Below are positions 8,404 to 17,640 of a stretch of DNA of 47,919 nucleotides, piece by piece. The translations under genes and the position numbers were made by a program. The stretch is taken from contig JAQSDW010000083.1 in NCBI GenBank assembly GCA_029946105.1, positions 1 to 47,919 of the forward strand, written 5' to 3'. The notes under the pieces are model-generated. The model searched no databases and was not told where the DNA came from. It worked only from the letters and a program-made list of their open reading frames with translations. Source of the DNA: Reyranella sp. GTDB lineage: Bacteria > Pseudomonadota > Alphaproteobacteria > Reyranellales > Reyranellaceae. Each line of letters starts with the position of its first letter. Position 1 is the stretch's first letter.

Positions 8404-9027
8404 GTGGCCCGCCTGACTTCCATGGACGATCTGCGCCGGGTCATTCCCGAGCCGCGCCCGACGACACGCGTCAAGATCCTGGAGGCCCTCGACGATCAGT
8501 CGATCGCTTTCCTCGCGCGCTGTCCCTTCGCCCTGGTCGGCACAACGGCGGCCGATGGCACGATCGAGGTCTCGCCGAAGGGCGACGATCCGGGTTTCAT
8601 ACGGGTCGAGGATGCGAGGACGCTGCTGATCCCCGAGCGCGTCGGCAACAACCTGGCATTTGGACTGAGCAACATCCTGGCCACGGGCAAGATCGGCCTG
8701 ATCGCGCTGGTGCCAGCGACCGGCGAAACGCTGCGCGTTTCAGGCACAGCCGAGATCCATGACGATCCGGAGTTGCTGGCGTCGCTGAGTTCGCTCGGCA
8801 AGCCGGCGTTGCTCGCCACCCGCGTCCGGATCGAGCATTGCTACTTCCACTGCGCGCGTTCGGTCGTGCGCGCCAAGCTTTGGGATCCCAAGGCCTGGTC
8901 GGCACCCGGCCGCGTGTCGTTCGGCAAGATCATCGCCCCCAAGATCGGCGCCGGTGATGATGTGGCGGCACAGATCGACGCCAGCGTCGAGGGCGCATAC
9001 ACAACCCGGCTCTGGCAGAACAGCTAG
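8404..9027 (+). CDS. PPOX-fold FMN-binding flavoprotein
   Basis: A 207-residue member of the pyridoxamine 5'-phosphate oxidase superfamily, of the MSMEG_1061-like group. Markers are the C-P-F-A-L-V-G-T region followed by VSPKGDDPGFI (near residue 55-65), LLIPERVGNN and an AKLWDPKAW motif near residue 160. Such proteins bind FMN or F420; a substrate is not assignable. I choose the GTG at 8404 because AAGGAG lies 8 nt upstream; the in-frame ATG at 8368 lacks a ribosome site. It follows the MarR gene by 56 nt. Confidence 0.88.
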   Translation: MARLTSMDDLRRVIPEPRPTTRVKILEALDDQSIAFLARCPFALVGTTAADGTIEVSPKGDDPGFIRVEDARTLLIPERVGNNLAFGLSNILATGKIGLIALVPATGETLRVSGTAEIHDDPELLASLSSLGKPALLATRVRIEHCYFHCARSVVRAKLWDPKAWSAPGRVSFGKIIAPKIGAGDDVAAQIDASVEGAYTTRLWQNS

Positions 9028-9109
9028 GCGCTTCCGCCAAGGCCTGCTGGCGCGCGTGGGCAAGGCACGGCGCATGGAGTAAGACTCCGGCCAAGGGCGG
9101 GGTCACTCG

Positions 9110-11065
9110 ATGAAGCGCAAGGTCGGTCTGTTCCTTCTGGCGGTGATGGTGGCGGTCACCCTCGGGGCGACCGTGGTGGTGTCGCTCGCGATGTATCGCC
9201 TAGTGTCCGACAAGCAGGCCCAGGAGATTCGCAGTATCGAAGCCAGCCTCACCGACCGCTTCGCGATTTTCGAAACCCTGCTGCGCAGCCAGCACGGCCG
9301 GATCAAGGCCCACATGGAGAAGGTTCTGCCGGAGATCGCGGCCGAGCTCGAGAGTCTCGGTCGCGATCCCGCCAGCCTGTCAGCCAGTGACCTCAACGCT
9401 CTCACCGAGAAGTACGACGTCGAGCACATCTACTTCATCGACCGGTCGCACAAGGTGTTCCAGACCAATCTGCCGGGCGACATGAACCTCGTCTTTCCCG
9501 AGAGTCCCTTCACCAAGTTTCTCGACACGGTGTACGAAAACGGCAGGGTCATGAGCGACGGCATCGACATGTCCTCGCTGACCGGCACGTTGCGGACCTA
9601 CAGCTACTACGGGCCCAAGGCCAAGAACTTCATCGTCGAAACCTCGACCGAGATTCGCAAGAGCCTCAGCGCCGGCGACTTCGGCTGGATGGGCAAGTAT
9701 TTCTTCCAGGACATCTTTCTCGATGCCATCCGTTCGAACGAGTACGTGAAGGACGTCGACATCTACCTGGTCACGCCGGCCGGCTCATGGTCCCTGCTGC
9801 ATGTCGGCAGGAAGCTCGCGCCCGACCTCGTCGAGCGCGTCGCCACGACCGGACGCGATGAGGTCGATGACGCCGATGGGCGGCATGTCACGATCTACAG
9901 TCGCTACGCCTCGGTCGGCGCGCCGCAGAAAGACGATCCGATCTCGCACAAGCTGGTGATCCGGCAGATCACCTACGACACCGGCCTGGCGCGCGAAGCG
10001 GTCATCAAGGTGTTCCTGAGTTCGATGGTCGTCCTCGCGCTGATGCTACCGATCGTGTTCTGGATCGCCTCTCGCCTCCTGCAGAAGCAGATCCTGGATC
10101 CGCTGTTCAATCTGCGTGGGGAAGCCGGCGCGATCGCCGAAGGAGACCTCGAACACAATATCGCCAACACCGACCGGCGCGACGAGATCGGACACCTGGC
10201 CCGCAGTTTCGACGCGATGCGCAGCGCTGTTCGCAACACCATCGTCGACCTCAAGGAGACGAACCTGTCGATCGAGCGGTTCGTGCCGCGCGCCTTTCTG
10301 GCCATGATCGGCAAGGCGTCCATCGTCTCGGTCAACCTCGGCGACAACATGCGCCAGGACATGACCGTGCTGTTCTCCGACATCAGGAACTTCACCACCC
10401 TGTCGGAAAAGATGACGCCCGACGAGAATTTCGCCTTCATCAACTCCTACCTGGAGTTCATGGGCCCGGTCATCCGCGACCATAACGGCTTCATCGACAA
10501 GTACATTGGCGACGCCATCATGGCCCTGTTCGAGAACGCCGACGATGCGTTACGCGCAAGCCTCGCCATGTTCGAGAATCTCGAGCGCTTCAATGCCGAG
10601 CGCCGCACGGCAGGGCTCGATCCGGTCGGCATCGGCGTCGGGCTCAACACCGGATCCCTCATGCTCGGGACCATCGGCGAGAAGCACCGCATGGACGGCA
10701 CGGTCATTTCCGACGCGGTCAACCTCGCCTCGCGGGTCGAGAGCCTGACCAAGGTCTATCGTGTCGGCATTCTGATCTCGCAGAACACCTACGACCATCT
10801 CGCCGATCCGAAAGCCTACGATGTCCGGCCGATCGACATCGTCATCGTCAAGGGCAAGACCCAACCGGTCACGCTGTTCGAAGTCTTCAGCCGCAACGAT
10901 CCGGCAGAGCGGGCGGCCAAGGCGCGGACGCGGGATCATCTTCTGTCCGGCGTCGAGGCGCTCGTTCGTCTCGACACCAAGGCTGCCCGCCGCCACTTCG
11001 AGGAAAGTCTGGCCGTCCTGCCCGGCGACCCTGCAGCTACCAATCTACTGAAGAGTTGCGCGTAG
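9110..11065 (+). CDS. membrane class III adenylate cyclase with HAMP and sensor domain
   Basis: A 651-residue protein that probably makes cAMP at the inner membrane. Domains in order: TM helix (about 5-27), periplasmic sensor region (about 30-295), TM helix (about 300-325), HAMP (about 325-380), class III cyclase catalytic domain (about 410-590). The two metal-binding aspartates are visible: Asp424 (LFSDIRNF) and Asp468 (YIGDAIM), the second preceded by the DK lysine. D-G-T-V before ISDAVNLASR fits ATP rather than GTP as substrate. The sensor region has no clear family by eye. The ribosome site is weak (AAGGGCGGGG). Confidence 0.93.
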   Translation: MKRKVGLFLLAVMVAVTLGATVVVSLAMYRLVSDKQAQEIRSIEASLTDRFAIFETLLRSQHGRIKAHMEKVLPEIAAELESLGRDPASLSASDLNALTEKYDVEHIYFIDRSHKVFQTNLPGDMNLVFPESPFTKFLDTVYENGRVMSDGIDMSSLTGTLRTYSYYGPKAKNFIVETSTEIRKSLSAGDFGWMGKYFFQDIFLDAIRSNEYVKDVDIYLVTPAGSWSLLHVGRKLAPDLVERVATTGRDEVDDADGRHVTIYSRYASVGAPQKDDPISHKLVIRQITYDTGLAREAVIKVFLSSMVVLALMLPIVFWIASRLLQKQILDPLFNLRGEAGAIAEGDLEHNIANTDRRDEIGHLARSFDAMRSAVRNTIVDLKETNLSIERFVPRAFLAMIGKASIVSVNLGDNMRQDMTVLFSDIRNFTTLSEKMTPDENFAFINSYLEFMGPVIRDHNGFIDKYIGDAIMALFENADDALRASLAMFENLERFNAERRTAGLDPVGIGVGLNTGSLMLGTIGEKHRMDGTVISDAVNLASRVESLTKVYRVGILISQNTYDHLADPKAYDVRPIDIVIVKGKTQPVTLFEVFSRNDPAERAAKARTRDHLLSGVEALVRLDTKAARRHFEESLAVLPGDPAATNLLKSCA

Positions 11066-11081
11066 GGAGCGGCGGCGCATT

Positions 11082-12203
11082 TCAGCGCGAGGCGCGGGCC
11101 TCGCGGAATGTGACGAGGCGGCGTTCCGTCTCGTCCCACAACACCAGCCGGACGCAGCGGAAACTCTGGAACAGGGTCAGGCGTCCGACGTTGCGCAGTT
11201 CCGGATGGTCCTCCAGCACGCGCGGTAGCCGGTAGTAGGGAATCCGGCTGCACAGATGGTGCACGTGATGCACGCCGATGTTGCAGGTGAACCAGCGCAG
11301 GAAGGCCGGCAGGTCGTAATGCGAGCTGCCGTGCAGGGCGGCATCATGCAGGTTCCACTCGCCGTCGTTCTCCCAGGTCGTGTCTTCGAACTGGTGCTGG
11401 ACGTAGAACAGCCACACGCCGACCGACGCCGACAACAGCAGGATCGGCAGGTGGATGAGAAGGAACGCCTTGATGCCGACGAGCCAGATCAGCAGGGCGG
11501 CGATCGATGCGATCGCCAGATTGGTCGCCATGGTGCTGATCCAGGGCCGCCAGCCGTCGCGCATCAGCCCGACCGGCAGGCGATGCTGCAGAATGAAGAG
11601 ATAGGCCGGTGCGATGCCGAACATGAACAACGGGTGGCGGTACACGCGATAGCGCAGCCGCCCCCAGAAACCGCGTGCGCGATATTCCTCGACCGTGAGC
11701 GTGTCGACGTCGCCCAGGCCGCGGCGGTCGAGATTGCCGGTCGAGGCATGGTGCGTGGCGTGCGTGCGCCGCCACACGTCGTGCGGCGTGAGCGTCGCCA
11801 CGCTGACGATTCGCCCGATCCAGTCGTTGGCCAGCCGATGGCGAAAGAAAGCGCCGTGGCTGCAATCGTGCTGGATGGCGAAAAGCCGGACCAGGAAGCC
11901 GGCCGCGGCGATGGCCAGCGGCAGCGCCAGCCAATAGCCGATATCGAGTGTCGCCCAGGCGAGCGCCCACAAGGCGGCCAGCGGTATGACGGTGATGGCG
12001 ATCTCGACGATGCTGCGGGAATTGCTCGGTTGCCGGTAGCGCGCCAGAAGTTGCGTCCAGGCACGGGCCTCGGCTACGCGCGCCTTGGCGTCCACGGGTT
12101 CTTGGTCGTTTGCCAAATGGGAGAGCTTTCCTGCCAGGGCAACGGCGTCGGCGTCGGCGCGCACCGTCCTGTCGGACTTAGGCGGGCAGTGGGACAAAAT
12201 CAA
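11082..12203 (-). CDS. membrane fatty acid desaturase
   Basis: About 373 residues with the three histidine boxes of di-iron membrane desaturases: HDCSH (112-116), HATHH (148-152) and HHVHH (312-316), plus four or so membrane segments. It introduces a double bond into acyl chains in the membrane; regioselectivity cannot be read. The reading frame opens with TTG at 12203, but another TTG about 90 bases further in has a better AGGAAAG ribosome site, so the N-terminus is uncertain. It is convergent with the cyclase and lies 74 nt behind the NYN gene on the same strand. Confidence 0.9.
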   Translation of the reverse strand: MILSHCPPKSDRTVRADADAVALAGKLSHLANDQEPVDAKARVAEARAWTQLLARYRQPSNSRSIVEIAITVIPLAALWALAWATLDIGYWLALPLAIAAAGFLVRLFAIQHDCSHGAFFRHRLANDWIGRIVSVATLTPHDVWRRTHATHHASTGNLDRRGLGDVDTLTVEEYRARGFWGRLRYRVYRHPLFMFGIAPAYLFILQHRLPVGLMRDGWRPWISTMATNLAIASIAALLIWLVGIKAFLLIHLPILLLSASVGVWLFYVQHQFEDTTWENDGEWNLHDAALHGSSHYDLPAFLRWFTCNIGVHHVHHLCSRIPYYRLPRVLEDHPELRNVGRLTLFQSFRCVRLVLWDETERRLVTFREARASR

Positions 12204-12264
12204 CGAGCGAAGTGGCCCACATGCCGAATCCCACGACGAATCCCTCGGCGAATCACTGGGGGGC

Positions 12265-12286
12265 GATCAGGCCGGGATCAGGCCGA
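12265..12286 (-). repeat. 11-bp tandem repeat across a stop codon
   Basis: GATCAGGCCGG (12265-12275) is followed directly by GATCAGGCCGA (12276-12286), 10 of 11 identical. The second unit contains the TGA of the leftward NYN gene (12278-12280). In the coding direction the unit reads CGGCCTGATC, the same core as the tandem repeat at 7854-7894. Confidence 0.9.
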
Positions 12287-13066
12287 CTGTGGCCGCCGTG
12301 TGGCGGCTCCGGCCGGGGCCCTGCCGGAACTCCGCGGGGCCGGGACGGGTTTGGCCCTGATCCGCACCGCCCGGCCGTCCGGCTGATCCATGTCGAAGGC
12401 GCCGGTCTGGCGGACAAGATCGCTTAGTTTGCGAAAACCGTAGGTACGTGGATCGAAATCGGAGGCGATGTTGGCCAGGCGCTGCCCGACCGCGCCCAGC
12501 CCGACCCAGCCGTCCTCGCTTTCCATCTGCGCAATCGCCTTGGCCAGGATCGGCACGGCGGCACTCGCCGGCTGCAGCGATTTGGGCGAAGACCCCTGGT
12601 CGGGGGTCGACACCTCGGCCTCCGGCAGAAGGTTTTCGGTATAGACGAACCTTCGGCAGGCCTGCCGGAAGCTCTCGGGCGTCTTCTGCGCGCCGAAGCC
12701 ATAGACGTCGGCACCCTCTTCGCGCAGGCGTGAGGCGAGGCGCGTGAAATCGCTGTCGGACGAGACGAGGCAGAAACCGTCGAACCGGCGGCTGTGCAGC
12801 AGGTCCATGGCGTCGATCACCAGGGCGATGTCGGAGGCGTTCTTGCCCGAGGTGTAGGCGAACTGCTGATAGGGATCGATCGCGTACTTCTGCAGGATGT
12901 CGGCCCACGACTTGAGCCGCGGGCTGGAGAAATCACCGTAGATCCTGCGCACGCTGGCCTCGCCGAACTTGGCGATCTCCTCGAACAGGCCCGCCGCGAT
13001 TTTCGGCGAGGTGTTGTCGGCGTCGATCAGGACGGCGAAGCGGCGCAGGCGGTTGTCTTCGGCCAT
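12278..13066 (-). CDS. NYN-domain ribonuclease-like protein with LOTUS/OST-HTH domain
   Basis: A 262-residue protein. Residues about 8-150 form a NYN (LabA/DUF88, PIN-like) domain: FAVLIDADNTS, SGKNASDIALVIDAMDLL and FCLVSSDSDFTRLASRL carry the acidic residues expected for a metal-dependent nuclease centre. Residues about 165-245 (GWVGLGAVGQRLANIA, then TYGFRKLSDLV) look like a LOTUS/OST-HTH domain, which binds RNA in other proteins. RNA processing is the likely role; the target is unknown. AGGAGC precedes the ATG at 13066. Confidence 0.9.
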   Translation of the reverse strand: MAEDNRLRRFAVLIDADNTSPKIAAGLFEEIAKFGEASVRRIYGDFSSPRLKSWADILQKYAIDPYQQFAYTSGKNASDIALVIDAMDLLHSRRFDGFCLVSSDSDFTRLASRLREEGADVYGFGAQKTPESFRQACRRFVYTENLLPEAEVSTPDQGSSPKSLQPASAAVPILAKAIAQMESEDGWVGLGAVGQRLANIASDFDPRTYGFRKLSDLVRQTGAFDMDQPDGRAVRIRAKPVPAPRSSGRAPAGAATRRPQSA

Positions 13067-13099
13067 GTGCTTGCTCCTGACTGCTTGCTTCCGGGCGCC

Positions 13100-13768
13100 T
13101 CAGGCGGCCGACTTGGTGAACAGTGCGTCGACATGCATGTCGGCGCAATCGATCACCGGGAAACCCGGATCGCGCCCTGCGAACGCCAGGAACAGGTCGG
13201 TGCCGCCCAGCATGACGACCTCGGCGCCGCGCGCGATCAGCCGGCGACCGGCCTCGAAAAAGACCCGGCGCTGCGCATCGTTCACGTGGCCGACGGTGGC
13301 CATCTCGACATAGTTGGTATGGACGCGGTCGAGATCCTCGCCTTCGGTGGGCACGACCTCGACCGAGGGGATGCCGCCGTACAGCCTCGTCTCCATCACG
13401 GTGCGCGTGCCGATGATGCCGACCTTCTTGAGTTTCCGGCGGGCAAGGGCGGCGTCGACCTCGGGAATGGCATTGAGGATGGGCAGCGGCGAGATCGCCA
13501 TGAGTTCCTTGACGCAGAAATGTCCGCCCATCGAGGTGATGGCGGCGGCCTTCGCGCCCGCCGCCTTCATGCGCTCGACCAGGGCCACAAAAATCTCGGC
13601 CTGGCGGGCGGGATTCTTGCCCATGAGGTTGCGGCTCATCTCGCGCACGTCGGCATGACAGATCGTGACGTCGAGCGGGACGCCGGCGGCGACGTGACGG
13701 TCGATCAGGCCGCGGTAGTAGAAGTCGGTCGCGGCGGGGCCAATGCCGCCAATGAGTCCTATGTGCAT
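13100..13768 (-). CDS. Asp/Glu racemase-superfamily protein without catalytic cysteines
   Basis: A 222-residue member of the aspartate/glutamate racemase fold, starting MHIGLIGGIGPAAT as in aspartate racemases. Both catalytic cysteines of the family appear to be replaced: the usual PCNTAH becomes T78-S79-M-G-G-H83, and the usual GCTEL becomes G188-G189-T-D-L192. A racemase reaction by the two-base mechanism is therefore unlikely; another activity on a small acid or hydantoin-like substrate, or a binding role, should be considered. The gene starts 1 nt after the permease stop, at the end of the ABC transporter operon. Confidence 0.85.
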   Translation of the reverse strand: MHIGLIGGIGPAATDFYYRGLIDRHVAAGVPLDVTICHADVREMSRNLMGKNPARQAEIFVALVERMKAAGAKAAAITSMGGHFCVKELMAISPLPILNAIPEVDAALARRKLKKVGIIGTRTVMETRLYGGIPSVEVVPTEGEDLDRVHTNYVEMATVGHVNDAQRRVFFEAGRRLIARGAEVVMLGGTDLFLAFAGRDPGFPVIDCADMHVDALFTKSAA

Positions 13769-13769
13769 G

Positions 13770-14663
13770 TCAGCTCGCTCTTCGGCGCTGGAAAATGAGG
13801 TTGGCGACCAGCGTGAGGCCGAGCGTCACCGTCATCAGGATGAAGGCGATGGCGCCGCCGAACGGCCAGTTGGCCTGCTGCGTGAACTGGTTGTAGACTA
13901 GCGGCGCCATCATCTTGAACAGCGGACCGCCCAGCAGGAAGGGCGTGGCATAGGCGTTCATCGCCAGAATGAAGCAGAGGATGGTGCCGGCCAGGATACC
14001 CGGCATCGCCAAGGGCCAGAGTACGCGGCGGAACATGGTGGCGGGCGAGGCGCCCAGGCTGAAGGCCGCTTCCTCGACGGCGCGGTCGATGCCCTCGATC
14101 ACGCTTTGCAGCGTCAGCACCATGAAGGGCAGGTTGACGGCGATGATGCCGATGATGACCGCCTTCTCGGTGTACATGATCTCGATCGGCTTCTCGATCA
14201 GGCCGAGCCCCTGCAGGCTCGCATTGAAGAAGCCCTTGTTGCCGAAGACCACCATCCAGCCGGCCGAGCGCACGGCGTTGCCGACGAAGAGCGGCAGGAC
14301 GGTGAGGATGATCAGCACGTTCTTGAAGCGGCTCTGCGTGCGCGCCATCACATAGGCGAGCGGAAAACCCAGCAGCAGGCAGGCGGCGGTGACCATGACG
14401 GCGATGCGCACCGTCGTGGCAAGGATGGTGGTGTAGTAGGGATCGGTGAAGAATTTTACGTAATTGGCGATCGTGACCGCCTCGACCATCATCTTCTTGG
14501 TCGCGACGAAGTCGTTCAGGCTGTAGCGGAAGAGGAAGGCCAGCGGCGCCAGCAGGCAGATCGCGACGAAGATCGTCGCCGGCGCCAGCAGGGCCGTCGC
14601 GGTCAGGCCTTCGCCCCGTCGTTTCTCGACGACGGGGCCCGTGGCGACGGCGATGTCGCTCAT
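13770..14663 (-). CDS. ABC transporter permease, PotB-type
   Basis: A 297-residue inner-membrane permease with about six membrane segments. The EAA loop that contacts the ATPase reads VEEAAFSLGASPATMFRRV near residue 200. The N-terminal RGEGLTATALLAPATIFVAICLLAPL region is typical of spermidine/putrescine-type (PotB) permeases. It forms one importer with the binding protein, ATPase and second permease encoded immediately upstream in the operon (10 nt gap to the binding-protein gene). Confidence 0.93.
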   Translation of the reverse strand: MSDIAVATGPVVEKRRGEGLTATALLAPATIFVAICLLAPLAFLFRYSLNDFVATKKMMVEAVTIANYVKFFTDPYYTTILATTVRIAVMVTAACLLLGFPLAYVMARTQSRFKNVLIILTVLPLFVGNAVRSAGWMVVFGNKGFFNASLQGLGLIEKPIEIMYTEKAVIIGIIAVNLPFMVLTLQSVIEGIDRAVEEAAFSLGASPATMFRRVLWPLAMPGILAGTILCFILAMNAYATPFLLGGPLFKMMAPLVYNQFTQQANWPFGGAIAFILMTVTLGLTLVANLIFQRRRAS

Positions 14664-14673
14664 ACCGGTTCAG

Positions 14674-15711
14674 CTAGGCCTTGAACGACTTGTTCCACCA
14701 GTCCTGGAACGCCGAGTCGTTCTTGGCCATGTAGGCATAGTCGAGGTCGACCAGACGCTTCTGTTCTTCCGGCGTGAAGCCGATGCGCTTCTGCAGGTCC
14801 GCCGGCACCTTGGCGTCGGTGACGGTGGGGTTGTAGCCCATGTCGACGGCGAAGCCTTCCTGGGCGGAGGCTGCCATCATGGCGTCGAGATAGGCGTAGG
14901 CGCCCGCCTTGTTGGGCGCGTTCTTGGGCATGACGAAGCCCGAGACGTACATCGGCACGCCTTCCTTGGGTGCCACCGTCTCGACGTTGATGCCGGCGTT
15001 CTGCCACTGCACCGCGCGCGCCTTCCACATGATACCGCAGGCGATTTCCTCGGTCTTGAGCGCCTGGGCGAAGGCCTCGTTGCTGGGGTAGATGCGCGCC
15101 CCGGCCTTCTTGCAGGCGATCAGCCGCTCCTTGCCGGGCTCGAAGTTGTCCATCTTGCCGCCCGCGGCGAGCGCCGCCGCGAGCATGGTGAACTGATACT
15201 GGATGTCGATGATGCCGAGCTTGGCGCCATGTTTGGGATCCAGTGTGTCGGCAAAACCGACCGGCGCCGGCATGAGCTTGGGATTGAACAACACCACCTT
15301 GCCCGAATAGATGTGGCCGATGCCGTAAGGGTACTTCATCGCCGGGATCAGGTTCTTGGCATTCGGCATCTTGGAATAGTCGAGCTGTTCGACCGCGCCC
15401 TGCTCGTTCATGTCGAACATGTCGTTGGCGGACAGGCCCTGGACGTCGGACGTGCCGCGGCGCAGCGCCTTCTCCGCCACCATCTTGGTCTTGCGCGGCG
15501 GCGCATTGGCCTCGTCCTTCACCACGTCCCAGCCCTTGGGCGCCAGCAATGGCGTCTCGATGTTCTTGGCCAGCAGGCGCGAATAGTCGCCACCCCAGGT
15601 GCCGACGACGATGCGCTTGTTGTCCTGCGCGCGCACGATGGACGGGGCGCCGAGTGCCAGAGCGGCAGTGCCGCCCAGAAGGGCGCGGCGCTTGATCGTT
15701 GAGTTCGACAT
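14674..15711 (-). CDS. ABC transporter substrate-binding protein, PotD/PotF-type
   Basis: A 345-residue exported binding protein. The N-terminus IKRRALLGGTAALALGAPSI carries a twin-arginine (RRALL) motif before the hydrophobic core, cleavage near ALGAPSIVRA-Q. The mature part begins IVVGTWGGDYSRLLAKN, as in extracellular solute-binding family 1 proteins of the polyamine type. The ligand cannot be told from sequence; the neighbouring amidohydrolases suggest an amide- or cyclic-amine-containing compound rather than a plain polyamine. It lies between the ATPase gene (21 nt) and a permease gene. Confidence 0.92.
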   Translation of the reverse strand: MSNSTIKRRALLGGTAALALGAPSIVRAQDNKRIVVGTWGGDYSRLLAKNIETPLLAPKGWDVVKDEANAPPRKTKMVAEKALRRGTSDVQGLSANDMFDMNEQGAVEQLDYSKMPNAKNLIPAMKYPYGIGHIYSGKVVLFNPKLMPAPVGFADTLDPKHGAKLGIIDIQYQFTMLAAALAAGGKMDNFEPGKERLIACKKAGARIYPSNEAFAQALKTEEIACGIMWKARAVQWQNAGINVETVAPKEGVPMYVSGFVMPKNAPNKAGAYAYLDAMMAASAQEGFAVDMGYNPTVTDAKVPADLQKRIGFTPEEQKRLVDLDYAYMAKNDSAFQDWWNKSFKA

Positions 15712-15732
15712 GAAAGACCTCCTGCTTGTTTC

Positions 15733-16800
15733 TTAAGCCTTGAACACCTGGCCGGCCGATGCGGGCCAGCCGGCATGGACGGATTGGCCGACATCCGGTG
15801 CGAAGCCGCCTTCGCGATTGGCGATCTGCACCACCAGCCGGTCGGCCGGCGAGAGGCGCACATGGATGTCGATCAGAGAGCCGAGATACGAAACGAACTC
15901 CACCGTACCCTGGAGCTGGTTGTCGAGTCCCGCCAGCGGCCCCCCTTCCTGAGATACCGGAGCGATTTCGACCCGCTCGGGACGCAGCGACAGGACGGCA
16001 GGGCCTGTAGTGCCGCCGACGCATTTCAGCACCAGGCCGCCCTGGGTCGTGAAGCGGCCGGGCGTGTCGATCTTGCCTTCGAGGAAGGTACTGCGGCCGA
16101 CGAAGCCGGCCACGAAGCGGTCGGCCGGGCGTTCGTAGAGGTCGCGCTGGCTGCCGACCTGATGCACCAGCCCCTCGTTCATCACCACCAGCCGGTCGGC
16201 CATGGTGAGGGCCTCTTCCTGGTCGTGTGTGACCATGACCGTGGTGAGGCCGAGCTGGCGCTGAAGCTCGCGGATCTCGACCCGCACTTCCTGGCGCAGC
16301 TTGGCGTCGAGGTTGGAAAGCGGCTCGTCGAGCAGCAGCACGTCGGGCCGGATGGCGAGTGCGCGGGCAAGCGCCACGCGCTGCTGCTGGCCGCCGGAGA
16401 GCTGGCGCGGCAGGCGGCCGCCGTAGCCGCCGAGGCGGACGAGGGCGAGCACTTCCTCGACGCGCTTGTCGATGTCGGCGCGCGGGATTTTACGCATCTC
16501 GAGACCGAAAGCGACGTTCTGTGCCACGGTGAGGTGCGGGAAGAGAGCGTAGCTCTGGAACACCATGCCGGCATTGCGCTTCCATGGCGGCAGCAGCGTC
16601 ACGTTCTGGCCGCCCAGCAGCACGCGGCCGGCGGTGGGTTCGATGAAGCCCGCAACCATGCGCAGCGTCGTGGTCTTGCCGCAGCCCGAGGGACCGAGCA
16701 GGACGAGGAATTCGCCGTCGGCGATGCTGAGCGAAACGTCGCGCACGGCATGGAAGTCGCCGTAGCGCTTGACGAGGTTTTCGATGTCGAGCCGTGCCAT
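15733..16800 (-). CDS. ABC transporter ATP-binding protein, PotA-type
   Basis: A 355-residue ATPase with Walker A GPSGCGKTT (near 38), signature LSGGQQQR (near 136), Walker B LLLDEPLSNLDA and H-loop THDQEEA, followed by a C-terminal TOBE-type regulatory region (about 240-355). It powers the importer formed with the flanking permeases. The gene starts 1 nt after the stop of the PotC-type permease gene, implying translational coupling. Confidence 0.96.
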   Translation of the reverse strand: MARLDIENLVKRYGDFHAVRDVSLSIADGEFLVLLGPSGCGKTTTLRMVAGFIEPTAGRVLLGGQNVTLLPPWKRNAGMVFQSYALFPHLTVAQNVAFGLEMRKIPRADIDKRVEEVLALVRLGGYGGRLPRQLSGGQQQRVALARALAIRPDVLLLDEPLSNLDAKLRQEVRVEIRELQRQLGLTTVMVTHDQEEALTMADRLVVMNEGLVHQVGSQRDLYERPADRFVAGFVGRSTFLEGKIDTPGRFTTQGGLVLKCVGGTTGPAVLSLRPERVEIAPVSQEGGPLAGLDNQLQGTVEFVSYLGSLIDIHVRLSPADRLVVQIANREGGFAPDVGQSVHAGWPASAGQVFKA

Positions 16801-16801
16801 C

Positions 16802-17620
16802 TCAGACCACCCGCGCGAGCTTGACGTAGCGGTCGGTGACCAGCATGGCGCCGCCGATCAGCAGAATCTGGATCACCGACACCGCCGCGATGGTGGGATC
16901 GATCTTCCACTCGAGGTACTGGAGGATGACGATCGGCAGGGTGGTGCGGCCCGGGCCGACCAGGAACAGGCTCATCTCGAGATTGCCGAACGATGTCACG
17001 AAGCCGAACAGCGCGCCGGCCACGATGCCGGGCCGGATCGAGGGCAGGGTGATCCGCCAGAAGGTGACCCAGGCATTGGCGCCGAGGTTTTGCGCGGCTT
17101 CCTCGATCGCGCGGTCGACGCCGGCCAGGCTCGCCGTCACCAGCCGCACCACCCAGGGGATGACGATCACGACGTGGCCGGCCACCAGGGCGTAGAACGT
17201 GCCCAGCACGTCGACATCGAGGCCGTTCTCGACCTCCACCTGGAAGACGTACATGGCCGTGCCGAGCACGACGCCGGGCACGACCACCGGCAGCAGCAGC
17301 AGGTTGGCGAGCGGCCCGCGCAGGGTGAAGTTGTAGCGCACCAGGCAGAGCGCGGCCGGCACGCCCAGCGCCAGGCCGATCGCCGTCGCCAGGACGCCGA
17401 TCCGAAAGGAGAGCGAAAACCCGTCGACGAACTTCCTCTGGTCGAGGATCGCCGCGAACCAGCGCAGCGAATAGCCCTCGGGCGGGAAAGAGGGGATTTC
17501 CTGGCGGAAGAAAGCGAGCCACACCACGAAGATCAGCGGCAGCAAGATGTAGGCCAGCGCTACACCTGCCGCGCCGTTCAGCGCCCAGCGTCCGGCGCGA
17601 CGGCGGATGACGGCGATCAT
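16802..17620 (-). CDS. ABC transporter permease, PotC-type
   Basis: A 272-residue inner-membrane permease with about six membrane segments. The ATPase-contact loop is IEEAAQNLGANAWVTFWRI near residue 165-185. It is the second permease of the importer and the first transporter gene after the amidohydrolase pair, from which it is separated by a 115-nt gap holding a large palindrome. The start at 17620 has no strong ribosome site. Confidence 0.93.
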   Translation of the reverse strand: MIAVIRRRAGRWALNGAAGVALAYILLPLIFVVWLAFFRQEIPSFPPEGYSLRWFAAILDQRKFVDGFSLSFRIGVLATAIGLALGVPAALCLVRYNFTLRGPLANLLLLPVVVPGVVLGTAMYVFQVEVENGLDVDVLGTFYALVAGHVVIVIPWVVRLVTASLAGVDRAIEEAAQNLGANAWVTFWRITLPSIRPGIVAGALFGFVTSFGNLEMSLFLVGPGRTTLPIVILQYLEWKIDPTIAAVSVIQILLIGGAMLVTDRYVKLARVV

Positions 17621-17640
17621 GGCTGGGGGCGCGCCATGCG

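Noticed and set aside
12203..12427. Rightward small proteins around 12.2-12.4 kb
   Set aside because: Overlap the NYN and desaturase genes, no ribosome sites, Pro/Arg/Gly-rich shadow composition.
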